This document shows, one piece after another, positions 34,401 to 44,400 of a DNA stretch of 64,000 nt. The first letter of the stretch is position 1, and each line of letters begins with the position of its first letter. The notes below the pieces were generated by a model, which worked only from the letters and a program-made list of their open reading frames with translations, had not been told where the DNA came from and did not search any database. This stretch comes from Paracentrotus lividus (Eukaryota > Echinodermata > Echinoidea > Camarodonta > Echinidae): the NCBI GenBank assembly GCA_940671915.1, contig CALNVZ010002100.1, positions 839,142-903,141 on the forward strand, given 5' to 3'. The position numbers were made by a program, and so were the translations under genes.

Positions 34401-37400
34401 TCTACCAGAATCTCCTAGGAGCATTGGTCAATCCTTGAGACTTTTTTTCTAATTCTCTTTCCTTTTTTTTGTAACCATATCTTGTCTTTGAACGAATTTG
34501 CCCTTTTACTAGCCTTTAATCTTGAAATTACCCCTTGAATCTATTCTTTTACTATTTTAATGAATATCAAGGAAATATAAAAACTACATATTTTCTAATC
34601 CCTTTGTACTATTTGATGATTAACTGTGACCTCAATGAGTTTGTACCTTGTGTTAACAGTGGTTCATCAGATATCAGATTTAGTTTGATGGCTGTAGTAG
34701 CAGACAAGAAGCTGGCTATTGAACAGAAGCTCTCTACTCTCAGATCAAACAGAGAGATACTACTACAGACACTCAATCAGGTTTGTGCAATAGCCATAAG
34801 TAAACAGACACTGAAATATTGTAAAATTTCAGTCAAATGCCCAGGAAAATACAGAGCAGTTTTGTCTGTGGTGTCACCAGAAGTCAAAGAGACTTGATGG
34901 CACCTTGAAAACTACATCGTATCACAACAGCTATGTACACAAAAAGATGATATTTCTTTAAACTTGGATATTTGTCAAAGACTTCTCAGCACATATCAGT
35001 TATTGGGACTATTTACAAATCTTAACCAATAAATAAGGGAACCAGATATTGTTGGTATTAAACCAATGGGAATAAACAATTAAAAAATCAACAGGTTTAA
35101 AAGGAAATTTTTGCATTGTAATCCTGGGGCGGAATTCTGAAGAAGTGTCTTAACTACTGTCTTATTTTTTGTCTTATCTCTGAGAGATAAGACACCCTTA
35201 AGATTGTCCTAAATCGGTATTCTGAAGACTGTCTTTTTTCTGTCTTATCTCTGAAAGTACCCGCCCATCTCTTCTAAGACAAACCAATGAAAATCACTCT
35301 TAGTTACTCGTTTAAGCCCTCTTTACCAATAGGAAGGCCCGAAGACAAGCAGGGGTGTGTCCAAAATACAGTAAATCGCAATGCGTGACTGCGCATATTA
35401 ATGTGCTTATTTACGCAAAGTTAAAGAAAAAGACAGAAAGAACTCAGAAGAATTTTTGGTAAAGAAAAAAGAGAGTAAAAACAGGAAGGAAAAATGGCAG
35501 TTAACATGGAGGGCTTAACTTCTGGCAATATAAACAAATTTTGTTGAAAATTGTCGCATATGATAAGTAAAACTAATGAAACAATTTAATCTAAAAAAAA
35601 ATTTCGCTTACAATAAAGGGGTAATTGAACCAGGGTATCATGGTATTACTTTGTAAAAGATAAGACAAATGATAAGACAGCTAGACCCTGTCATATCTTT
35701 TATCTTATCTTTTCTCCAGTTTCGCGTAAAAGTTGGCTTATGCGCGTGTATTAAACAGCGTATTTCTTGTGTGCGCCAATAATTTATGACAATTATTTAT
35801 GACAAAAAGATAAGACAGCTCCCAGAATACTGATTTTGTCTATCTCTGAGATAAGATAAAATACCGAGATAAGACACTCCCCAGAATTCTGCCCCTGATC
35901 TTTTAGAGTAGTCATAGATTGATTGAATTACAGCATTATATAATTATAAATTTTGATCTGTATTATCCAATATCAATCACATATTGATTAATATTTTATG
36001 TACTCATCCATCGAAATTCAAACAGTTGAAAGCATAAAGTGAATCAGAAATATAATGATTGAACTGTGAATTCAATCATTCAAGTAACTTACGTAAAAAT
36101 GTTTTGATCTAAATTGTTTTTTTTACAGCTTGTGGAATCAACTCAAAAGCCTCCTCCTGGGAAAGTGTCCATAAAACTAACACCAGATGTTACATCAGAA
36201 TCACTGAGTAGAGGACTGAAAGGAGAAACATCAAAGAAAGTTGTCTCTGAGCAGAAGGAATCATCATCATCTGTTAATCATCATGACGAGAAGAACCTTC
36301 AAACATTTCCCTCTGCACAAACAAGCTTTAAACCCGTTGAGGATATCACTCACAAGAAGAAGAAGAAGAAAAAGAAGAAGAAAAAGAAGAAACATGTCCA
36401 GATAGATAAAGGTCCTAGTCCAACACCAGTATACAAGTAAGAAAAAATAGGTTACATCTGTCTTACGTAAAGTGATAACTGTCACTACCTTACCGATTGG
36501 CCCGTATTCTACAGAGAAGACTGAGCTTGTATGACTCGCAAGTTCAGGTATTGTGTGATCCTTTCGTCTGATGTTGACTGATGCATCAGACAAAAGGATC
36601 ACACAATAGCTTTGCATGAACTTACAACTCATACAAACTCAGTCTTCAGTTCAGAATGTGTGCCTATATATCTTCTTTGTATGATAAAGACATTTTATGA
36701 TTGCATTTATATTTGCTATTCTTTTCACTGAAAAATTTTACAATGCAGTATTAAGGTACAAAAGGATAATGTATTTATAATTGTATTCATAATTTTTTCT
36801 GCTCAATTGTACCTTATACTATACTATAAATCATAACCATGTTGATTGAGTAAGTTCATAATCCTGGCTATTTTCTGTTTCCATTTTAGATTGCATGCTG
36901 CTCTTGACAGTCACAACTACTGTAAATCACCTCTATCATGTGACGAGCAATCAATGTCCAGCCCTAATACAGACTCAGCAGAATCAGAGAGCGAAGAAGA
37001 CAAGAGCTTAGACAAAGGTCAAGTAAAGAGTTTGGAGAATATTTCAGATCCGTCTTTATCGCAGGACCAAACTAAGGCTGAATCAAGTGACTCTAAAGAG
37101 CTTGGTGATTCCCCTGAGAAAGGTGCAGAAGAACCAGACAAATTAGCTGAGAAAGATGAAGAAAACGTTTGTCTTGTTGTGAAGACGGACAGCAATGATA
37201 GTGAAGGCAGTAGTTGGACAGAGAGTGTAGATATCATTGATGTTGAGAATGTAACAGAGACAAAGGAACAGACCACTAAGGCAGAAGAAAAGATGGAGGT
37301 TACTCATATCAAAGACAGTGATGAAAATGACACTAAAGATAAGGACAACAAAGATAATGATACAAAGGAAAGCAAGAGCATTAAAGAAGAGGTCAACAAA

Positions 37401-40400
37401 GTGGAGATTAAAGCCGAGATTAAACAAGAGATTAAACCCGAAGTGAAACCAGAAATTAAACCAGAGCCAAGTACTAGCACCAAGACACTCATGTCCTTCA
37501 CAGCTAAGATTCCTCCTGATTTATGTCAACCTCTCACAATCCACACAGCACCGGACCGCATCCCAACATCACCATCTCCTAGCAACTACAGCACTGATAC
37601 CGCATCCGAGATGGGTAGTGCTTTTAACTCTCCTCTCATCAAGTCAGCCAATCATTCCCGGTCTAACAGTCCGACTACCAGTAAACTTAATCAATTTCAG
37701 ACCTGGAAAGCAGGAGCGTCTATGGATGAGAGGAATAAATTAGAAGCTGCTATCGCTAAGATTGAAGATGATAGGAAACAGGCCATCATTGATGAGGGAG
37801 GAGAGATTGGAGGACTTGATATTGGAAGGTAATTAATTTATCTTCAAATCTCATCTTTGTAAAATGCATTAATGCATCACCATCTTAATGGCGTAGTCAC
37901 ATGAACAACGCATGGCCAACCTTAAGTATGCGCTGGATGTACGTTACTCATTCGTCAAGCGTGCTATGCCAACGTTGTGCATTCGTTGGCTTGCATATTT
38001 TAATACATGTTTTCTATTTATACGCTCTGTGTGCATTGTGTACATGTGACTGCTGCATTACAGATGGTGATTCAATGGTGGTTCATACAGTGTTGTATGT
38101 ACATAAAGAGAGTCTGGACAACTTTGTTTCATTATGTATCAACATGGTACATATTACTATGTTAGTCAAGCACTGTATACACAATGAAATATGCCATGTT
38201 GATTTTTGATTCCTAATGACACAGAATTTACCTAACCAAGGAGATATCACTGTAATGTCTTCTTGGTCAGACTATTTTTCTATTTGGGACTGTATGAATT
38301 TCCATAAATTGCCATCTGTGTAGGCCATGCATGAATGAAGCTTTAAGCAGTAACTGGAGATCCTAATGTCTATTCTAGCTAATACTTTTGCCAATATTTA
38401 TCCCATATATAATTTCTTTGACATGTTTTGTTGGAACCTCAAATGTTGATGAGGTTTAGGGTTGACCATGTGGCGAGTGACGGTACTGTTGAGAGAGTAG
38501 ATGAAGAAAGAAGAGTTGATGAAAGAAGAAATGGAGAAGCTAGATAGAAGAGTAAAACATGATAGAGATCTTTCTTGTTCAGTCCTGAAGTGTATTGTAA
38601 ACCAGATTAGAAGATGAGAGGTGTGGAAATCTTGTTTTTAGTAGAGAGTTCTTGATGTTCCGTCTCTAGGAGTGAAACCTTATATGCTTCATTAATTTTG
38701 TCAATTTGCCAGATTAAAGTCATTGAGGAAGAGACCTGGTATTGATTTTGATGACTCTGATGTTCAAGCTAAGAGACAATTATTCAATAAGGATGGATCA
38801 GGTGGGCGTGGCACTGGCAAACGAGAGGCTGCTGTTTGGACAAAGATCAAGAGAGCTGCAAATAAACAAGACGATACTCAGCATTTTACACCAGGGGTAA
38901 GTATTTCCTCTTCTCACGTAGCTTCGAGAATTAATGATAGGGATGCCAGTCCATTGTATCAACATATAGTGTTCTCATCAATTGTATGCGCATGAGGGCA
39001 AGTAACCCTTAGCTTTCTCTCTCTCTCCCTTCTCTTTAAAGAGGAGTCCGGCTGAAATGAAAAAGTTTGTAAAATTAAGTAAAATTCATCAAGCACAACA
39101 CAGAAAATTTCATCAAAATCGGATGGAAAATAACAAAGTTATGCATTTTTTTAGGTCTTGATTTTTTGTAAAACACGTTCTTGGCAAGTGTCTCATTGTC
39201 TCATTTGAATATTTGAATATTCAAATGAGCAAACTGATGATGTCACAGTCCCCTACTTCTTGTGTATTTATATTATGAAATCCTATTTATCTCATTTTTC
39301 ATATATTGCGTATACAGAAAATCTGTCCCTCATACTGAAATAAGTAAAAGCACTTGTGACCTTGAACATTCCAGAAGGATTAATCCTTGTTTTTATGTCC
39401 TTGGGGCAGAAAATCGTGATAATTGGTATTTCATTACAATAAAATACAAAGAAAGTAGGGGACTGAGACATCATCAGTTTGCCAATTGAAGACTGTTTCT
39501 AAAAAATTCAAAACCTAAGAAAATTCATAACTTTGCTATTTCTTATCCGATTTTGATGAAATTTTCAGCGTTGTGCTTTTTAGATTTTACTTAATTTTTG
39601 TAATAATGCAAACTCCAGCCCGGAGTAGTTCTTTAAGCTTCTCATAAGTATGGCTATTAAAACAGTCTTTATAATAGGGATGCAGGGCTACTGTATCAGC
39701 ACTCATTTTAGAGCTCGATTGTATTTTCTTCAAGGGCAATTAACCCATTTTATACCCCTCTCTCTCCCTTATTCTTGTTTTTATCTTAATTTCCTGATAG
39801 CCATTAGCCCTTGTTGTCCTCTTATTAATTTATATTCTGTTTATCACTGGAAAGATACATGGTACACTCTCCTTCTATTATAACAAGAACATATGCAATG
39901 ATACTTTGGTATAATGTGGCAATCCCCTCGGTCCCAATTTCAAACGTATGTTCAGTATAAAGAGATTTAATTCTAACAGAGTAATAATTGGGCTTAGTCC
40001 TACAAAATCATAATGGCAGTAGACTAGATTTTAGTCATATTTTTATCATACATATGGTTTTGTTTTTCAGGAGCTTCTTGATGTCCTGAAAGGAGTAGAG
40101 AGTGAAATCAGTGTGTACGAGCAAAGACTGCAAGATGAGAGAGAGAAGAGAAATAAATACAAGGTAAGTTTACTCTAATTATTGACACCATGTAAGAGCC
40201 TGGAATACCTTTTTTGTTTCAAGGAACACATGTTTAAAAAGAAATTGTCACCCTTTAATTGGCAAGTATACAGTAGTGGACATGAAACCCTCACAACAAA
40301 ATCATATTCTAAGGTCCCCATCATCATCACTATCAATATCTTTATCATCATCATCACCATCACCATCATCACCATCATCACCATCATCATCATCATCATC

Positions 40401-40429
40401 ACCATCATCACCATCATCACCATCATCAC

Positions 40430-40493
<64 letters not shown>

Positions 40494-40514
40494 TTCATCA
40501 TCTTCATCATCATC

Positions 40515-40563
<49 letters not shown>

Positions 40564-40988
40564 CCATCATCACCATCATCACCATCATCATCATCATCAC
40601 CATCATCACCATCATCATCATCATCCTCATCATCATCATCATCATCATCACCATTGCTTTCCAGGCTTCCCTGTCTGTTGAATCCATATCATGTTTTGGT
40701 AAATGTCTGTTTGCAGTGACTTTGATATCAATATCTTGTCCATAACACTTTGATTATGTACAGATTGATGACAATCGACGGACGCACAACTACGACCCCT
40801 TCATCTTCACCTTCCTGTCGATGTTAGCTGAACAGGGTAAGCTAGCACCCTTAGTAGAGAAACACACTCTTATCAAGAGAAGACAAGGGATGACCCTCGG
40901 AAGACTCCAGAGGAATAGGAAACCTGATAGAAGAAGACGGAAAAACAGATCAAGAGGTATCCGCAAGAAATCTGGAAAATATAAGTAA
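22463..40988 (+). CDS. BAP1: BAP1 ubiquitin carboxyl-terminal hydrolase, complete, 12 coding exons
   Basis: Coding exons are 22463-22499, 23498-23527, 25000-25187, 25600-25719, 26580-26781, 33681-33753, 34660-34780, 36129-36436, 36890-37828, 38713-38896, 40071-40163 and 40764-40988. All junctions are GT-AG and in phase, giving 2520 nt (839 residues; human is 729). BAP1 is the nuclear cysteine deubiquitinase of the PR-DUB complex, which removes ubiquitin from histone H2A together with an ASXL partner. Visible are the UCH domain (about 1-240) with Gln85, Cys91, His168 and Asp183, an HCF-1-type SHNY motif near 367, the conserved [16 protein letters not shown] segment, and a C-terminal ULD plus basic tail ending KKSGKYK. 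An in-frame TAA at 22454 supports the start. The extra length lies in the acidic, Lys-rich middle. Introns carry DIRS and MITE insertions. I am very confident of the identity. Confidence 0.96.
23498..23527 (+). CDS. BAP1: BAP1 exon 2 (30-nt micro-exon)
   Basis: This very short exon encodes [10 protein letters not shown], matching the start of the UCH fold. Acceptor is TTTCAG and donor GTAAGC, phase 1 at both ends. Confidence 0.9.
24052..24080. repeat. 29-nt GC-rich hairpin with GAA loop (2 of 3)
   Basis: CAGCGCTGGCGCC, GAA, GGCGACAGCGCTG: a 13-base stem with one G-A mismatch. Confidence 0.85.
24484..24512. repeat. 29-nt GC-rich hairpin with TTC loop (3 of 3)
   Basis: CAGTTCCCGTCGC, TTC, GCGACGGGGACTG: a 13-base stem with one T-G pair; on the minus strand the loop reads GAA. 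Confidence 0.85.
25000..25187 (+). CDS. BAP1: BAP1 exon 3, ends at oxyanion Gln85
   Basis: It encodes [20 protein letters not shown], then the UCH core [18 protein letters not shown], and ends NMFFAHQ-like as DMFFAHQ. The last residue is the oxyanion-hole glutamine, at position 85 exactly as in the human protein. The exon ends in phase 0. Confidence 0.95.
25600..25719 (+). CDS. BAP1: BAP1 exon 4 with catalytic Cys91
   Basis: It encodes [18 protein letters not shown] and then [20 protein letters not shown]. The cysteine in NSCATHA is the nucleophile and falls at residue 91, the same number as in human BAP1. Phase 0 at both ends. Confidence 0.95.
25720..26579. other. BAP1 intron 4, nothing recognised
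   Basis: AT-rich intron. A GGTAAAGCGCTCTATAAGAA word near 26150 resembles the tail of a SINE, but no body is visible. Confidence 0.5.
26580..26781 (+). CDS. BAP1: BAP1 exon 5 with catalytic His168 and Asp183
   Basis: It encodes [21 protein letters not shown] sequence and then [20 protein letters not shown]. The His of FHFVSY and the Asp of ELDGLK complete the catalytic triad. It ends in phase 1. The next intron carries DIRS element A and is about 6.9 kb. Confidence 0.95.
27035..27200 (+). mobile_element. tRNA-derived SINE, plus strand
   Basis: A B-box-like GGGTTCGATCAC is at 27076, followed by GAACAAGGCATCTCATGAAT and the shared tail CACCCAGATGTTCAAATGGG. The A-box region is decayed. It lies directly beside the left tip of DIRS element A. 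Confidence 0.7.
27455..27585. repeat. Internal complementary region of DIRS element A
   Basis: It contains the complement of the left tip (TAAAATTAGTGATAATTTTT) directly followed by the complement of the right tip (ATTTACTTCAAAAGAATG). In DIRS replication models this region templates joining of the ends into a circle. Confidence 0.85.
27690..28477 (-). pseudogene. Tyrosine recombinase remnant of DIRS element A
   Basis: Two minus-strand frames carry recombinase-like pieces: [18 protein letters not shown] (core-binding part) and [18 protein letters not shown] (catalytic part, before the RG box). The reading frame is broken between them. Confidence 0.6.
28855..29115 (-). pseudogene. RNase H remnant of DIRS element A
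   Basis: The minus-strand frame reads [15 protein letters not shown], then [20 protein letters not shown], then [13 protein letters not shown]. The order and spacing match the DIRS RNase H (TDNxxxxxYINRQGG, HIPGxENxxAD). Stops interrupt it. Confidence 0.7.
32030..32500. repeat. Array of about 30 ATCGAT motifs inside DIRS element A
   Basis: The palindrome ATCGAT, mostly as TGATCGATT, recurs every 14 to 18 bases. Spacers alternate between words such as CAATCTG, ATGTTG and TTGGCGG. It lies near the 5' end of the element as read on the coding strand. A long open frame on the plus strand (DRF repeats) is a by-product of the array. Confidence 0.93.
33681..33753 (+). CDS. BAP1: BAP1 exon 6, followed by tandem donor copies
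   Basis: It encodes [20 protein letters not shown] and ENEG across the junction, matching the human segment with WGEDEEWTDKARRVI. Only the first GTAAGT donor (33754) keeps the frame open: reading one step further gives GGG TAA. Eight more copies of the exon end and donor follow. Confidence 0.92.
33713..34101 (+). repeat. BAP1: Nine tandem 43-bp copies of the BAP1 exon 6 end and donor site
   Basis: The unit holds the last bases of exon 6 followed by GTAAGT. Donors fall every 43 bp from 33754 to 34098, nine in all. Copies are nearly identical; one has TTAGAG for TTGGAG near 33826. Confidence 0.96.
34105..34659. other. BAP1 intron 6, nothing recognised
   Basis: Pyrimidine-rich stretches (CTTTTTTTCT runs near 34440). 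An open frame at 34159-34452 has no resemblance to a known protein and no splice context. Confidence 0.5.
34660..34780 (+). CDS. BAP1: BAP1 exon 7, end of the UCH domain
   Basis: It encodes [20 protein letters not shown] and then [17 protein letters not shown]. The DIRFxLMAVV strand closes the UCH fold in vertebrate BAP1. The donor is GTTTGT, a weaker site than its neighbours. Confidence 0.92.
35126..35895. mobile_element. MITE in BAP1 intron 7
   Basis: Ends GGGGCGGAATTCTG and CAGAATTCTGCCCC are inverted repeats. Inside are several GTCTTATCT / AGATAAGAC words in both orientations. About 770 bases, no frame. Confidence 0.85.
36129..36436 (+). CDS. BAP1: BAP1 exon 8 with poly-lysine run
   Basis: It encodes a low-complexity, Ser- and Lys-rich linker, with a run of 13 lysines (36357-36395) flanked by His on each side. 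It ends GPSPTPVYK, which lines up with human PNPTPIVQ ahead of the HCF-1 motif. Phase 2 at the 3' end, with an AA/GTAAGA donor. Confidence 0.88.
36516..36647. repeat. 132-base hairpin in BAP1 intron 8
   Basis: GAAGACTGAGCTTGTATGAC and on pairs with the complement ending GTCTTC; the inner arm ATTGTGTGATCCTTT pairs with AAAGGATCACACAAT around a CATCAGACAA/TGTCTGATG centre. Confidence 0.85.
36890..37828 (+). CDS. BAP1: BAP1 exon 9: HCF-1 motif, acidic region, SUMO-like array, STDTASE segment
   Basis: The largest exon (939 nt). It opens [15 protein letters not shown], the counterpart of the HCF-1-binding NHNY of human BAP1. An acidic Ser/Glu/Asp region follows, then five back-to-back psi-K-x-E tetrapeptides (residues 533-552). 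Near the end is [19 protein letters not shown], matching the human segment that carries the FOXK-binding phosphothreonine. It ends LDIGR across the junction. Confidence 0.93.
37829..38712. other. BAP1 intron 9, nothing recognised
   Basis: An open frame at 37901-38209 is Cys/His-rich but has no similarity I recognise and no splice support. A purine-rich stretch lies near 38500. Confidence 0.5.
38713..38896 (+). CDS. BAP1: BAP1 exon 10
   Basis: It encodes [20 protein letters not shown] through DDTQHFTPG. It is a basic, weakly conserved linker before the ULD. It was placed because both phases fit and no stop occurs. Donor is GTAAGT, phase 0. Confidence 0.85.
39034..39636. mobile_element. MITE in BAP1 intron 10
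   Basis: Ends CTTTAAAGAGGAGTCCGGCT and the near complement AGCCCGGAGTAGTTCTTTAAG. The arms match over most of their length (ATTTCATCAAAATCGGAT against ATCCGATTTTGATGAAAT). About 600 bases. Confidence 0.88.
40071..40163 (+). CDS. BAP1: BAP1 exon 11: start of ULD
   Basis: It encodes [20 protein letters not shown] and [10 protein letters not shown], matching human KELLALLKCVEAEIxxYE. This is the coiled-coil start of the UCH37-like domain that contacts the ASXL DEUBAD domain. Confidence 0.93.
40318..40653. repeat. ATC trinucleotide microsatellite in BAP1 intron 11
   Basis: About 330 bases of (ATC/ACC)n with a few TTC and CTC units. All long frames across it (poly-Ser, poly-Ile, poly-Met) are by-products. 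It lies 155 bases after the exon 11 donor and 110 before the exon 12 acceptor. Confidence 0.97.
40764..40988 (+). CDS. BAP1: BAP1 exon 12: ULD end, basic tail, stop
   Basis: It encodes [20 protein letters not shown], then [20 protein letters not shown] and a Lys/Arg-rich tail before TAA. The human counterpart holds the nuclear localisation and nucleosome-contact segment. A 59-bp part of this exon is copied at 41381-41439. Confidence 0.94.
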   Translation: MDDNRRTHNYDPFIFTFLSMLAEQGKLAPLVEKHTLIKRRQGMTLGRLQRNRKPDRRRRKNRSRGIRKKSGKYK

Positions 40989-41380
40989 TATGAGCAAGAA
41001 GTCTAGCAAATACTAGTTGAAGATCTGATTATATTTTGAAGTAATTAGGTCAAGATTCAAAGGTCAGGGTGATCCATTTTTGAAATTAATGGTTTCAAGT
41101 TTAGCATTTTCTTTATTCATGATTTTATTTTCCATGTGGTTTGAATTCTAATGAATTAAAGATAGATTACACCCATGTGTCCAAAGACTCAGGAAGCCTT
41201 CTAGACTTCAATGCGATCTTACCACTGGGTTGGACATATTGTGTATTGCACATGCTGCTTTGTTTCATAATTACCACTCTATATACTATTTCTAACTCTG
41301 TTGAATATCAGTAAAATGCATCTGGTAAATGCTTGAAAGAACTACATATATGTAGGATGACTAAACGTTTGTAGACCATC

Positions 41381-41439
41381 TATCAAGAGAAGACAAGGGA
41401 TGACTCTCGGAAGACTCCAGAGGAATAGGAAACCTGATA
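41381..41439 (+). pseudogene. Copy of part of BAP1 last exon in 3' region
   Basis: 59 bases match 40871-40929 with one change (GACTCTCGG for GACCCTCGG). The copy lies about 390 bases after the BAP1 stop, probably in the 3' UTR, and is not joined to an open frame. Confidence 0.9.
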
Positions 41440-44400
41440 AATTGAACAAATGATATATATCAAATGTTGCTTTAATTTCTTAGCCAAACAATTAAATGTA
41501 TAATGCACCATGTAAATCAAATATACCTGATAAATTCTGCTGAAATGAACTAGATAGATGTCATTTGTAGATGATTTATCTTTACCATCAACATGTGATG
41601 AAGATTCACAACACTTGTTCATACAAAATTCTTTTTTCACATCTTTATGTATTGGCTATCAATATAATTTTTTTATTATTGCTTATATCATGAACTTGCA
41701 TCATTTAGGACTCAACTCAATGAAAGGATTGAAATATCAGAAGATTGCTCTGCTTATTTGCTATATTTGAATTTTAATGATTGTACTTTGTATTGTCATT
41801 GTATCCAGCCTGTATGATGCACAGCATACCTTGCAAACCTTTTGACTTTTAGAATGTACATGGCAATTCTTTTTGTTAAAAAGAATTGTAATCTGCTTTT
41901 CAAAAAGCTATATTATACCAACATTTTTTTAGATGCATTTATAAGGATTTATACTATATATGAATTCTCTGTACATCATTTACTAACAATACATCAATTA
42001 TTCTTTTCAAGCCAAGAATTCACATGATTAAAATTGAGAAGCATATCTGTTTTATATATTGATTACCATGGCTCTCTAACTATGAATTGTTCTCAAACGG
42101 TGAACATTTTATTAACCCATTCAGGACCGAGATTATTTAAGGGCTAAATTGATCATATTTTATTCCTCAAATTGGCAATATTTTTATTTTAATGCTACAT
42201 GCTTCTAATTGAATATGATATCTTTGAAACCAACACACATGGTTAGGAACTTCAACAGTTTTTTTTTAATTGCCAATTTTGATGAAAAACAGTGACCTTC
42301 AACTTCCTAATGTGTTGCCAGTTCAGGGATTTTTAAGATTATTCTTATTAATAAAATTCCTGGCATCAAATGCAGTATGGTCATGCAACAACAATTAGCC
42401 ACAATATATGCAGATTTTTTTTCCTTCTCTTTCTACTGATAAACCTGGTGTATTTTTTAAGAGCTCTGAAACAAAAGTTATTCACCCAAACCACATGGGT
42501 TATGTGGGTTAATATAGGTACAGACATTTATAATTAATTTATCTCGGATCAAGTCAATTAGATGGTCAGGTACTGGTCCGAACATGATGGGACTTCATGA
42601 TCTTCTAAACTATTTATGCTAAGTATATTTCAGGATTTCATTTGAATTAATTATTAATAATATGCCAAATTAGTGAATTATTGTGAGAATAATAATAAGA
42701 ATAAAATCTCCTTGTCACTGGATAATTAATCACACATTATACTTCATAAATTCAAATAAAATTAACAAATAACTTTAGGATTGCAAAATGTGTGGTAATG
42801 TGTGTAGTCTTCTTAGTGGAGTATTTCAAGAACACTGAATTGAGAGAATGTTACCTCTCAAATACTTGTCATTATGAATATTTTGAATTATGAATTATAT
42901 AAATTTCAATGTTCAGCTTCATTTTGCCTGAAATCCAATGTCATATTGTATATAAAAATGTGCACATGCATTTGTATGTAAGAAATATCAATGTTGTCAT
43001 GGGTTGTGTTTCTTTTGATTTTTTTTCTTTCTTTACAAAAGTATCCCTTTCCATAACTCTATAAGCTACTTGTATAAATCTTTGCATGACACATCACATT
43101 CTCATCACAAAAAAGACATTTTTGTCTTGTAAAAAAAAGTCCATGTTTCCGTACAAATGCATGGATGCATCATACTTAGTGGCCCTGGGCAAAAAATAGG
43201 ATGAAATAATTTAGTTAATTTGATCTACAATGTGCTTTACTTGTGAAACTAATCATACTTTATACAAATGTTTCAAAGATTTTAAAATTTTGTTATTCTT
43301 TCCTACAGTTTTTCTCTTTTAAATGTACATATATCACTTCACTTCTCTCTCTCAATTTCTCTGTATCCAGTGCATCCCAGAAAAAGCAAAACCTGAATGG
43401 GTAGTCATTTTTCTCACTATAAACAGGCAATCAATGAAATTTAAATGCAGCATTTTACAGTTCAACCTTTCTTCTTTCATTTGGCATCAAATACATTTAA
43501 AAGATGCTATGCATAAATGAGCAAGACATATTTGACAATTAATTGTAAAACCCCAAATGAGTTGGAAGGAAGTAATAACCTTGCCTCAGAAAGGGATGGT
43601 TCATTCTCAAGCACGAGTCGTTCGTTTGCTACGGACACCTCAATATGCATTTCCCATACTTTGATTTGCGCCAGTTGGTTTCGACCATTAATCATCAATC
43701 TGTGGGTCTTTTGTATTAATGGTGTCAAAAGAAAGAAGAAAGATTGAACTTTAAAACAGTGCATTTAATAAATACGCTTGCATTAATAGAGAAAAATGAC
43801 TGACCATTCAGGTTCCGCTTTATGCTTTACCTGTTAACTAACCTTCCCTTTCTCCGTTAGCCCCCTCTCTCTCTCTCTCTCCCTCTCCTTCCCTACATCC
43901 CCCTCTCATATATTTTATATGGATTGAATCGCTTCACAGCAAATGAAACATAAACTAGAATATTTTATAATTTCAAAGATATTTATTTATCTACAAAGGG
44001 TAAAGAATTTATACAAAAATCCACTATACAATAATTTTATCAATTTATCCATAAATAATCATTTCATAAATAGTCTATCAAAGTTTTGATTTGTATGTAT
44101 CTTTATACATATAATACACGACAAACAGAAAAAAAGCAATGTACATTAATATTCAAATGATACAAACTCAAGGTAAAACTTAAGCACATCTTGGAATGTT
44201 AAGCATGTTTTGTAATATTTTGTTTTCTTGGCTTGTTCCTTCATATTATAGCAAAATATGCAACTATTCAATAATACTTCATAATTATTTTATATGGTAG
44301 CAGGGGAATAGTTTATAACATCCACATGCACAACTATACATAATTAATTTTGTAGCATTAAAATAGAATTCACCTCAATTAAAAGAGTACATAAACTTTA

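Noticed and set aside
40175..40745. Long open frames of poly-Met, poly-Ile and poly-Ser
   Set aside because: They are the frames of an ATC microsatellite inside a BAP1 intron.
43323..43764. Overlapping short open frames downstream of BAP1
   Set aside because: No similarity, splice sites or codon signal; both strands are equally open.
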